Source of the DNA: CAYNLK01 sp964398055
GTDB lineage: Bacteria > Chloroflexota > Anaerolineae > 4572-78 > J111
Direction: 5' to 3'
NCBI GenBank assembly: GCA_964398055.1
Contig: CAYNLK010000036.1
Coordinates: 1-61,883 of the forward strand
Length of the DNA stretch: 61,883 bases
Positions 50,059-57,602 of this stretch are shown one piece after another (position 1 is the first letter of the stretch; every line of letters starts with the position of its first letter). Below the pieces are notes generated by a model that had not been told where the DNA came from, did no database searches, and worked only from the letters and a program-made list of their open reading frames with translations. The position numbers and the translations under genes are program-made.

Positions 50059-52137
50059 ATGATAAAGTCAGAAAGCCGTATTCATAATTCGCAATTCGTA
50101 ATTCACAACACCTGCCTTGCACGCAGGTGCAAGTGTTCACAATTCACAATTCGTATAATTATCCTCCTGGCCTTCGCCCTCAACCTGCACGCTCTGGCAG
50201 CCGATAGTTTCTGGGGCGACGAAATTTTCACTGCTATCTTCGCCGGCCAGTCCCCAACCGAAATCATCCGCTGGACTGCCGGCGATATCCACCCGCCGCT
50301 CTACTACCTGCTGGCCGGCGTCTTCACCCGCCTGACCATCCCGCTCGGTCTCAGCCAGGAGCCTTCAGCCATCTCCGACTGGCTGTGGCGCTTTCCATCC
50401 GTCCTGGCCGTCGTCCTGACCGTCGCCGTTACCTACCGGCTGGCCTATCACTTCGCTTACATTGCAGTTTCTCGCTCCACGCCACTGGCTCCAGACCGCC
50501 CCGCTATTTCGGCCGCCCTTCTCCTCGCCGTAACCCCCATCGCCATCAAATACGGCCAGGAAGCCCGCATGCACGCCCTGTTCATGTTTCTCTCCGGCCT
50601 ATCGACCTGGCTTTTCTTCCAGGCGATGGCCCAACCTCGCCGCTGGAGCCCCTGGCTGGCTTTTGCCGTGGTCACCACGGCCAACATTTACACCATGTAT
50701 TTTGGCTTCTTAATCTTGGCGGCGCAGGGCGGTTATCTACTATTTACATTTATCAAATCCCAAACCCGCAAGGCAAGTGTCTCAAATCTCAAACCCATAG
50801 GGCAAGTGTCTCAAATCTCAAATATCAAGTCTCAAATCCCAAACCCGCAGGGCAAGTGTCTCAAATCCCACAACCCAAATCTCACAGCCCAAATCATCGG
50901 CTTCATCGCCGCAACTGCGGTCAGCGGCATCCTCTATTTGCCCTGGTGGCCGGTCCTCTTCGACATCCTTCGCCGCCGCGCCGCGGTCGGCGCCATCGAA
51001 GGCGGGGTAGGCAATCCGTTGGAGTTCATTCGGGGCGTAGTTCAAGCGTTGGGACCACTGCCGGAACCGGTCGCCTGGCTCTTCCTGTTCCTCTTCATCG
51101 CCGGCGTCATCTTTCTGGCTCGACGCCGCTGGCCGGAGGCCGCTTTTACCGCCCTCTGGCTCGGCCTGCCGCTCCTACTGCCGATTTTTCTGGGTGATCC
51201 CCGCGCCTTGCAATTCCGTTACGCTTTTGTGTTGCCGGTCTACCTGATTGTGATGGCCTATGCTGTTTGGCAAATTGCGGCCAGGTTGGGCAATTGGCGA
51301 CAGTCAGACCGATCCGATCTGCAAGCTCCAGGTTCTACCCTCGCCCTGGGACAATATCTCATCTGGATTTTGACCACGCTCTCTTTTATAGCCAGCCTGG
51401 GCATCTACCAGCAAACCAAGCCAGACTGGCGCGGCGCAGCAGCTTATCTGAACGAGCACACCACTCCGGCCGACCTGATCCTGATCGGCCCCCTCTGGGA
51501 CGAGGGCCGTTTTATCGATTATTACTACCGCGGCCAGGCCCAACTTTTGACTCCAGCCTTAATGGTGACTAATATTCAGCGTCGCGTTGAGTTGCTGCGG
51601 GCCAGCGGCGGCCGGATTTGGGCAGTCAACCGTTTTGCGCCGGCCGAATCGCCGGTTACTAAGAACATTGTTTTCACCGGCGTGGTCATTTCGGAACCAA
51701 CTGTGCCGGTGTACGAACCGGCCCTGCTGACTGCCGCCATCCTCGACCTGGCCGCACAGGCCGTCGAGGCGGCCTATCCCTGGGCCGCCGCGGCCGAAGC
51801 CCAGGGGGTGCTCAACCCCGACCCGCGCACCGCCAAAGCGGCCGCGTTGCGGGCCTGGGGCGACGCTCTGGTCGCCGCTGACCGGCCTGAGGAGGCGCTC
51901 GAAGCCTACCAACAAGCGGTCGAGCTGTTTCCCGGCTGGGTCAACGGCTTCCTGGCCCTGGCCGAAACGCAGGAACTGGTCGGCAATCTGGCCGCAGCCG
52001 CAGCCGCCTACCGCCAGGCCGTCGCCTTCAACCTGGACTGGCATGGCCCACTGGCCGACGAAGCCGCGGCCCTGGTTGAAGCCGGTCAATGGGCGGCCGC
52101 CCTGGAAAAGTATCATCGAATTATTGGAGCAAAGTAG
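50059..52137 (+). CDS. GT39/PMT-like membrane glycosyltransferase with TPR tail
   Basis: About 692 residues. The catalytic first outer loop reads DSFWGDEIFTAIFAGQS and then DIHPPLYYLLAG, typical of GT39/ArnT-like enzymes that use polyprenyl-phosphate sugars. Ten to eleven spans follow. Residues about 570-690 form TPR-like repeats (PEEALEAYQQAVELFPGWVN, AAAAAYRQAVAFNLDWHGPL). Two arrays are read in frame, one forming the very N-terminus (RIHNSQFVIHN) and one in a loop after the seventh span. The frame is open back to 49909 inside the previous gene, but that part is its shadow; ATG 50059 is the most plausible start although it lacks a ribosome binding site. Confidence 0.75.
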   Translation: MIKSESRIHNSQFVIHNTCLARRCKCSQFTIRIIILLAFALNLHALAADSFWGDEIFTAIFAGQSPTEIIRWTAGDIHPPLYYLLAGVFTRLTIPLGLSQEPSAISDWLWRFPSVLAVVLTVAVTYRLAYHFAYIAVSRSTPLAPDRPAISAALLLAVTPIAIKYGQEARMHALFMFLSGLSTWLFFQAMAQPRRWSPWLAFAVVTTANIYTMYFGFLILAAQGGYLLFTFIKSQTRKASVSNLKPIGQVSQISNIKSQIPNPQGKCLKSHNPNLTAQIIGFIAATAVSGILYLPWWPVLFDILRRRAAVGAIEGGVGNPLEFIRGVVQALGPLPEPVAWLFLFLFIAGVIFLARRRWPEAAFTALWLGLPLLLPIFLGDPRALQFRYAFVLPVYLIVMAYAVWQIAARLGNWRQSDRSDLQAPGSTLALGQYLIWILTTLSFIASLGIYQQTKPDWRGAAAYLNEHTTPADLILIGPLWDEGRFIDYYYRGQAQLLTPALMVTNIQRRVELLRASGGRIWAVNRFAPAESPVTKNIVFTGVVISEPTVPVYEPALLTAAILDLAAQAVEAAYPWAAAAEAQGVLNPDPRTAKAAALRAWGDALVAADRPEEALEAYQQAVELFPGWVNGFLALAETQELVGNLAAAAAAYRQAVAFNLDWHGPLADEAAALVEAGQWAAALEKYHRIIGAK
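50079..50158. repeat. Heptanucleotide array with embedded hairpin, ATTCACA type
   Basis: ATTCATA, ATTCGCA, ATTCGTA and ATTCACA units flank a 33-bp hairpin word (50107-50139: AACACCTGC...GCAGGTGCAAGTGTTCA). The array codes for the N-terminus of the GT39-like gene. The 33-bp word recurs at 56381-56413. Confidence 0.75.
50752..50895. repeat. Heptanucleotide array, TCAAATC type, with 23-bp super-repeat
   Basis: TCAAATC/TCAAATA/CCAAACC units with three copies of a longer word containing GGCAAGTGTCTCAAA. Read in frame in a loop of the GT39-like gene. The GCAAGTGT core also occurs in the hairpin words at 50107-50139 and 56381-56413. Confidence 0.8.
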
Positions 52138-52278
52138 CAAGTAGCAATGTAGCAATGTAGCAATGTAGCACGACCAGAGGGTGTAACGAGGCGTGAAGCG
52201 TGGGGCGTGAAACATAAAACCTGCAACCTGTGACCTGCCACTTGTGACCTGTCACCTGCCGCTCTGCTCGCAACCTGC
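52132..52278. repeat. Intergenic short-period arrays, GTAGCAAT then GCGTGAA then ACCTGCC
   Basis: Three families side by side: 8-bp GTAGCAAT units (52132-52172), 7-bp GCGTGAA-type units (about 52189-52213) and 7-bp ACCTGCC/ACCTGTG units (52214-52278). They fill the whole gap between the GT39-like gene and the next start codon. Confidence 0.75.
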
Positions 52279-52280
52279 CT

Positions 52281-53264
52281 ATGAATCGTAAGCAGTTACT
52301 CAACTTTCTAAAAATCGCGGTCAGCATGGGCTTATTGATCTTTATTTTCAGCACCATTGACCTGCCGACTTTCTTACAGGTTGTGCTTGCAGCCAACCCC
52401 TGGTGGCTGCTGGCTGCGTTGGTGATGATGATGGTGGGGGTGGTAATCCGGGCCTGGCGTTGGAAGGTTTTGCTGGATGCGATTGGCGTGATGGTCCGGC
52501 TAGGTGAGTTGACCGCGATCTACTTCATCGGCTTTCTCTTCAATAACTTATTACCCAGCGGCCTGGGCGGCGATGCTATCCGAATGTTGGAACTCAACCG
52601 CCACAGCGAGCGCGCCTCAGATGCAGTGACCAGTGTGCTGGTTGATCGCTTTGTGGGACTATCAGCCCTGCAAGCCATTGCCCTGTTGGCCTTGCTGTAC
52701 GATTGGGGCTCGATCCCGCCGGCAGTAGCCTATTTCACGGTCGTCATCTTCGTGGGCGGCCTGGCCGGCGGCCTGCTATTGATTAACCACCGCCTGTATC
52801 TGAACCTGCAGCAGCGTTGGAGTTTGTTTCGCCGGGCTACCCAGGTCAAATGGATCGGTAACCTGTTCGAGTCTTTCCAGCGTTATCCCCTGCCGGCGCT
52901 CGGACGGGCCTACCTGGTGGCATTGTTGTTCAATGTATCGCTTATCGCGATGAATATTTTCATTGGATTGGCTCTGGGTGCCGAGGCCAGCCTGGCTCAA
53001 TACGCGGTTTTCGTGCCGATCACCTCGCTAGTGCTGGTCATCCCGATCAGTTTCGCCGGGCTGGGGGTGCGAGAAGGCGCCTATCGCCAACTTTTTGGTC
53101 AGGTAGGCGTGCCGCCAGAAACAGCCGTGGCGATGTCGCTAATCGTATACCTGCTGGGTAACATTTGTACCGGTATTATTGGCGGCGTGCTCTATCTGAT
53201 CCGCAGCGTCCGGGCCGTGGCCACCGAGCGGCGCCCTGGGATCACTATTAAAAAGGAACAATGA
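52281..53264 (+). CDS. LPG-synthase-type (YbhN/UPF0104) integral membrane protein
   Basis: A 327-residue protein with about eight membrane spans. The family pattern is clear: NPWWLLAALVMMMVGVVIRA, RAWRWKVLLDA, the GFLFNNLLPSGLGGDAIRML block, SVLVDRFVGL, and late SFAGLGVREGAY. Relatives include the flippase half of MprF and proteins next to glycosyltransferases that may move lipid-linked sugars. The gene sits 25 bp before a GT2 that makes polyprenyl-linked sugars, so a role in the same surface-glycan route is inferred. The start ATG follows directly on a repeat array and has no clear ribosome binding site. Confidence 0.85.
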   Translation: MNRKQLLNFLKIAVSMGLLIFIFSTIDLPTFLQVVLAANPWWLLAALVMMMVGVVIRAWRWKVLLDAIGVMVRLGELTAIYFIGFLFNNLLPSGLGGDAIRMLELNRHSERASDAVTSVLVDRFVGLSALQAIALLALLYDWGSIPPAVAYFTVVIFVGGLAGGLLLINHRLYLNLQQRWSLFRRATQVKWIGNLFESFQRYPLPALGRAYLVALLFNVSLIAMNIFIGLALGAEASLAQYAVFVPITSLVLVIPISFAGLGVREGAYRQLFGQVGVPPETAVAMSLIVYLLGNICTGIIGGVLYLIRSVRAVATERRPGITIKKEQ

Positions 53265-53289
53265 GCAATCTGGCTCACTGAAAACTGCT

Positions 53290-54246
53290 ATGAACCCGCA
53301 ACTCAGCATCATCCTACCCATTTTCAACGAGGAAGAAAGTTTACCCCATCTCCTGCCGGAATTGGTGCCGGCTCTGGAGGCCACCGGCCGCACCTTTGAG
53401 ATCATCTGTATCGACGATGGCAGCAGCGACAACAGTTTTGCCGAATTGAAGAAACTGCGCGGGCAGGATGAGCGGCTGCGTTTGATCCGTTTCCGGCGGA
53501 ATTTTGGGCAGACCGCGGCCTTTGCCGCCGGCTTCGACCGGGCCAGAGGCGACATTGTTATTACTATGGACGCCGACCTGCAAAACGATCCGGCCGACAT
53601 CCCCAAACTACTGGCTAAAATCGACGAGGGTTACGATGTGGTCAGCGGCTGGAGAGTCGAACGTTGGCAGGAGGGGTTCAAGTCGTTCCTCACCCGCAAA
53701 CTGCCCTCGGCTACGGCCAATTGGCTCATTTCGACCGGTACAGGCGTACCGCTGCACGATTACGGCTGCGCCCTCAAAGCCTACCGGCTTGAAGTGGTTA
53801 AAGGCATCAATCTTTACGGCGACCTGCACCGCTTCATCCCGGCCATTGCCAGTTACTTCGGCGTCACCGTCACCGAGGTGCCAGTCAAATACCGCACCCG
53901 GCAATATGGACGGAGCAAATACGGCCTGGGCCGGATTACCCGGGTGTTGCTGGATTTATTGACAGTCCGCTTTCTGCTGACCTACTCCACCCGGCCCATC
54001 CAGATTTTTGGCCTGATGGGGCTGCTCTCACTGGTGATAGGGGTCATCATCGGCATCTATTTGAGCTTTGTGAAACTGGTCTACGGTGAAGGGCTGGCCG
54101 AGCGGCCGCTGCTGCTGCTGGCGATTCTGCTGGTGATGGTCGGGGTGCAGTTGGTGACGATGGGCTTGCTGGGGGAACTGGTCGTCCGCACCTACCACGA
54201 AAGCCAGAACAAACCGATTTACACGGTGCGCGAAGAGTTGGGGTAG
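53290..54246 (+). CDS. GT2 glycosyltransferase, polyprenyl-phosphate sugar synthase type
   Basis: A 318-residue enzyme of the DPM1/ArnC/GtrB class that moves a sugar from a nucleotide to undecaprenyl phosphate at the inner face of the membrane. Motifs: LSIILPIFNEEESL, CIDDGSSDNS, RFRRNFGQTAAFAAGFDRAR, DADLQNDPADI (DXD metal site), and HRFIPAIASYFGVTVTEVPV. Two C-terminal spans (about 235-262 and 275-300) anchor it. Its lipid-linked product is the expected donor for the GT39-like enzymes nearby. Confidence 0.92.
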   Translation: MNPQLSIILPIFNEEESLPHLLPELVPALEATGRTFEIICIDDGSSDNSFAELKKLRGQDERLRLIRFRRNFGQTAAFAAGFDRARGDIVITMDADLQNDPADIPKLLAKIDEGYDVVSGWRVERWQEGFKSFLTRKLPSATANWLISTGTGVPLHDYGCALKAYRLEVVKGINLYGDLHRFIPAIASYFGVTVTEVPVKYRTRQYGRSKYGLGRITRVLLDLLTVRFLLTYSTRPIQIFGLMGLLSLVIGVIIGIYLSFVKLVYGEGLAERPLLLLAILLVMVGVQLVTMGLLGELVVRTYHESQNKPIYTVREELG

Positions 54247-54258
54247 ACAGAATTAAAA

Positions 54259-54316
54259 AAGACGCCAGGCAGTTGGAGAACAATCACAATGTGGCCTGTT
54301 AACTGCCCGGCGTCTT
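54259..54316. terminator. Bidirectional terminator between GT2 and FKBP genes
   Basis: AAGACGCCAGGCAGTT (54259-54274) pairs with AACTGCCCGGCGTCTT (54301-54316) with one mismatch across a 26-base loop, between convergent genes. A-rich sequence precedes the left arm, giving a T-run on the minus strand. Confidence 0.7.
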
Positions 54317-54351
54317 AATTCCGGCAAGGTCCATAGCAGACCCGGCTTGAG

Positions 54352-55260
54352 CTATTTCACCCCAATCAACTCCACCTCAAAGATCAAGGTGGCATTAGGC
54401 GGGATGACCCCGCCGGCGCCGCTCTCCCCATAAGCCAGGTTGGCCGGAATGACTAACTGGCGCTGGCCGCCCACTTTCATCGAGGCGATCCCCTCATCCC
54501 AGCCGGGAATGACCTGCCCGGCCCCAATCACAAACTCGAACGGCCGGCCCCGGTCCAGCGAACTATCGAACTTGACGCCGTCTTCCAGCCAGCCGGTGTA
54601 ATGGGCTACCACCACCTGGCCTTCAGCTGGCAAGGCGCCGCTACCCTCGACTAGATCATAATACTTCAAGCCGCTGTCAGTGGTGGTGAAATCAGCCTCA
54701 CTCACGTCCGCCGGCGTATCCGGCGAGCCGGCAGGGATATCGACCAGTTCCACCTCAAAGTACAAGGTCGCATTGGGGGGAATCACCCCGCCAGCGCCTC
54801 GTTCACCATAGGCCAACTCCGGCGGGATGATCAGCTTGGCCTTACTGCCTACTTTTAACAGGGCGATTCCTTCTTCCCAACCGGGAATGACCATGCCCTG
54901 CCCCAGGGGAAACTGGATCGGTTCGTTACGTTGATAAGAGCTGTCGAATTCGGTGCCATCGGCCAACATGCCGGTGTAATGGACCTGAACCAAATCGCCC
55001 GGCTCGGGCGCAGGGCCGGCTCCTTCTTCAACCATAATGTACTGTAAGCCGCTGGCGGTGGTTATGACCTCACCATCCATAAATTGTGCGGTAAATTCGG
55101 TTGAATTCGCCGTGGCCGAACCGCTTTCCACTTCCGCCGGAGCGGTTGGTTCGGGTAACGCGGTGGCTGTCTCCGTTGGCAAGGGCGCCGGAGTCGCGGC
55201 TCCGCCACAGGCAGGTAGGGCGATGAGCCAAAGAATTGTGAATAGATATTTCAGTTTCAA
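54352..55260 (-). CDS. Lipoprotein with two FKBP-type peptidyl-prolyl isomerase domains
   Basis: A 302-residue exported foldase. A signal peptide ends in the lipobox LPAC, followed by a Thr/Pro/Glu linker. FKBP domain 1 is at about 70-170 and domain 2 at about 195-302. Each has the VHYTG or AHYTG strand, EFDSSYQRN/KFDSSLDRG, the VIPGWEEG or VIPGWDEG core tryptophan, LAYGERGAG and PPNATLYFEVEL. The tandem arrangement is uncommon. TTG start with AAGGAGAGG just upstream. It should sit on the outer side of the membrane and help fold secreted proteins. Confidence 0.93.
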   Translation of the reverse strand: MKLKYLFTILWLIALPACGGAATPAPLPTETATALPEPTAPAEVESGSATANSTEFTAQFMDGEVITTASGLQYIMVEEGAGPAPEPGDLVQVHYTGMLADGTEFDSSYQRNEPIQFPLGQGMVIPGWEEGIALLKVGSKAKLIIPPELAYGERGAGGVIPPNATLYFEVELVDIPAGSPDTPADVSEADFTTTDSGLKYYDLVEGSGALPAEGQVVVAHYTGWLEDGVKFDSSLDRGRPFEFVIGAGQVIPGWDEGIASMKVGGQRQLVIPANLAYGESGAGGVIPPNATLIFEVELIGVK

Positions 55261-55379
55261 CGGCCTCTCCTTAAATTTGTTGCGTTCGCCCAGACGGCTG
55301 ACTCTCCCACCGACCGGCGTAAGGTGAAATCATAACTGAAACAGTCAGATTAGCCAAAAGCAAACGCGTAAATTAGCAA

Positions 55380-55408
55380 TTGCCAGCCGGGGCAAGCTGA
55401 TTTAAAAT
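55380..55408 (+). promoter_or_regulatory. Promoter giving a leaderless GT39 mRNA
   Basis: TTGCCA at 55380-55385, a 17-bp spacer and TAAAAT at 55403-55408. The ATG is at 55416, seven bases after the -10 box, so transcription should begin at or next to the start codon. Confidence 0.6.
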
Positions 55409-55415
55409 CACTCCT

Positions 55416-57569
55416 ATGATGACATCCCGTCGCCAATACAGCCTGTTGATCCTCACTATTCTGGGCGTGGCCTTTGCCTTACGTCTCTATCACCTCGATT
55501 TTCAAAGCATTTGGTGGGATGAAGGTCACAGCATTTTTGTGGCGCAGCAGCCTATCGCCCAGATCCCAACCCTCCCGGCCATGGACGTTCACCCGCCGGC
55601 CTATTTTGCCCTGCTGCACCTCTGGCTGGCGGTCGCCGGGCAGAGCGAATTTGCGCTGCGCTATCTGTCGGTCATCTTTAGCCTGCTGACGGTGGCCTTG
55701 CTGTGGCCCGTTGCTGCCTCCATCACTCGCCGGCTGAGTTTGTCCTCACCATTGGCCCCGGCCTATACGGCGCTGTTGGCGGCGCTGTCGCCGCTGTACG
55801 TGGCTTACGCTCAGGAGGTGCGCAGCTACGCCATGATCACCTTTCTGGCCCTGCTGAGCACATATAGCCTGTGGCGACTCCTGTTCATATCTCCTCCGGC
55901 GGTCGGCCGTCAACCGTCAGCCGTCATTCTCTACATCATCTCAACCGCGGCCTGTCTCTACACCCACTATTTCACCATCTTTCTACTGCTCTTTCAGAAC
56001 CTGGCCTGGCTAGTCTGGGTGGTCAGAGGCAAGTTTTCAGTTGTCAGTAATCAAACCAAAACGACGGGACGCCTCAAATTATGGGCAACTTCACAAATGG
56101 CGATCGTGCTGCTGTTTACACCCCAACTCCTGCTGGCCCTGCGCCAGGTGACCAGCTACACCAACCCCAATCTGACTCCCCCGGCGCTATCGATCTTCAT
56201 CAGCCACACCTGGCAAGCCTACACCGTCGGCCTGACCATAGCCCCCACCCCGGCCCACTGGGGCATGGGGATTCTACTCATTATAATGATAGCGAGTTGG
56301 ATATACTTCTTCACTTCAAATCACAAATCGCAAATTGCAAACCACAATTCACAATTCACAGTTCACAGTTCACAATTCATAACACCTGCACTGCGCGCAG
56401 GCGCAAGTGTTCATACCTTCCTCTTCCTCACCGCCTGGTTTCTCATCCCCCTGCTGGCTTATTTCCTGGTTCTCCAACGCCAACCCTCCTTTGAACCCCG
56501 CTATCTCATCCTGGTAACGCCGGGCCTTCTGCTGCTATTGGGCCTGGGCGTTAGTTGGACAGGTGGCAGGTGGCAGGTGGCAAGTGATTGGTGGCAGGGA
56601 GCAAGTCGCAAGGTCGCCGGGAGCAAGTCGCAGGGAACAGGTTTTACATTTCACGCTTCCCGCTTCACGCTCCACGCTCTCCGCTTCACGCTCCTGACCC
56701 TGCCCCTGCTCATCTTCTGCCTCGGCCTGTATAGCTACTACACCGCTGAGACCTATTTCAAAGACGACTCGGCCGGTGTGGCCGACTGGCTGGCCAGCGA
56801 AACCACCACCAACGATATCGTTTACTTTGATGTGCCCCACCCCTTTCATTACTACGCTGAGCAGCGACAGATCCCGGCTCCCACCCGCTACCTATTCGTC
56901 GATATTCACACCGCCGCCGACATTCTCTCCAAGGAAGCCGCCGGCCACGACCGTCTTTTTTGGGTTACCTGGCGGGGCAGCGACACCGACCCCCGCGGCG
57001 TGATCCCTTTCCTGGCTAAAAAATTCGGCCGGCAATTGGGCCAGCTCGACTTCCGGGGCTACCGGGTAGCCTGGTACAGCCTGCCCCGGTCAGATGACTC
57101 GACCGCCTTCAGCCTACCCGACCCACTCAGTCCAATTGAGGCCATCTTTGGCGACGTGCTCCGGTTGGACGGCGCGGCTTACGGCGGCAATCCCCCGGAC
57201 GGAACCAGCGTCGCGGCCGGCGAGTCGGCCTGGGCTACGCTCCATTTCACCCTGCTACGAGAAACCGATGTCGATTACCGCGTCTCGCTGCGGCTGCGGA
57301 CTGAAACCGGCCAGCTTATCGCCCAAATCGACCAGGATTTGCTCAACGACCGCCATTTCCGCACCTCGGCCTGGCCCCTGGCCGACCCGACGCTCAACCA
57401 GGCAATCAACGTCTACACCCTGCCCATTCCGGCCGATACCCCGCCAGAAAGCTACCGTTTGGAGGTGGTCGTTTACGATGCCCGGCCGCCCTACCCCGGC
57501 GAAGGAGTCACCGGATCGGCCGGCGTCGATGATGCCGCCACGCTTGGACATTTGATTGTTGTACCTTGA
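55416..57569 (+). CDS. GT39/PMT-like membrane glycosyltransferase
   Basis: A 717-residue GT-C enzyme. The first outer loop SIWWDEGHSIFVAQQPIAQI with MDVHPPAYFALLHLWLAVAG is typical of GT39/ArnT-like transferases, the acidic pair being catalytic. About eleven spans run to residue 440, and an extracytoplasmic part (about 450-717) follows, ending in a beta-rich domain. Arrays are read in frame at three loops: PPAVGRQPSAV, SQIANHNSQFTVHSSQFI and GRWQVASDWWQGASRKVAGS followed by FTFHASRFTLHALRFTLLT. Promoter spacing suggests a leaderless transcript; there is no Shine-Dalgarno. The second codon is also ATG. Confidence 0.82.
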   Translation: MMTSRRQYSLLILTILGVAFALRLYHLDFQSIWWDEGHSIFVAQQPIAQIPTLPAMDVHPPAYFALLHLWLAVAGQSEFALRYLSVIFSLLTVALLWPVAASITRRLSLSSPLAPAYTALLAALSPLYVAYAQEVRSYAMITFLALLSTYSLWRLLFISPPAVGRQPSAVILYIISTAACLYTHYFTIFLLLFQNLAWLVWVVRGKFSVVSNQTKTTGRLKLWATSQMAIVLLFTPQLLLALRQVTSYTNPNLTPPALSIFISHTWQAYTVGLTIAPTPAHWGMGILLIIMIASWIYFFTSNHKSQIANHNSQFTVHSSQFITPALRAGASVHTFLFLTAWFLIPLLAYFLVLQRQPSFEPRYLILVTPGLLLLLGLGVSWTGGRWQVASDWWQGASRKVAGSKSQGTGFTFHASRFTLHALRFTLLTLPLLIFCLGLYSYYTAETYFKDDSAGVADWLASETTTNDIVYFDVPHPFHYYAEQRQIPAPTRYLFVDIHTAADILSKEAAGHDRLFWVTWRGSDTDPRGVIPFLAKKFGRQLGQLDFRGYRVAWYSLPRSDDSTAFSLPDPLSPIEAIFGDVLRLDGAAYGGNPPDGTSVAAGESAWATLHFTLLRETDVDYRVSLRLRTETGQLIAQIDQDLLNDRHFRTSAWPLADPTLNQAINVYTLPIPADTPPESYRLEVVVYDARPPYPGEGVTGSAGVDDAATLGHLIVVP
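55896..55928. repeat. Heptanucleotide array, GGCCGTC type
   Basis: Four 7-bp units (GGCGGTC, GGCCGTC, AACCGTC, AGCCGTC) in frame in a loop of the GT39-like gene. Related to the GACCGCN array at 7552-7640. Confidence 0.6.
56317..56416. repeat. Heptanucleotide array with embedded hairpin, ACAATTC type
   Basis: ACAAATC, GCAAATT, ACAATTC and ACAGTTC units lead into a 33-bp hairpin word (56381-56413) that matches 50107-50139 at 29 of 33 positions but is read in a different frame. In a loop of the GT39-like gene. Confidence 0.8.
56560..56696. repeat. Heptanucleotide arrays, GGTGGCA then TTCACGC
   Basis: GGTGGCA units drifting to AGTCGCA (56560-56635), then TTCACGC/TTCCCGC/TCCACGC units (56646-56696). 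Both are in frame in a loop just before a membrane span of the GT39-like gene. Confidence 0.75.
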
Positions 57570-57594
57570 GACAAGCCGCCGGCTGTGGTAAAAT
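57566..57594 (+). promoter_or_regulatory. Promoter giving a leaderless murJ mRNA
   Basis: TTGAGA at 57566-57571 (overlapping the previous stop codon), a 17-bp spacer and TAAAAT at 57589-57594 with an upstream TGTG extension. ATG 57603 lies eight bases after the -10 box. Confidence 0.58.
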
Positions 57595-57602
57595 TTAAGG
57601 CG

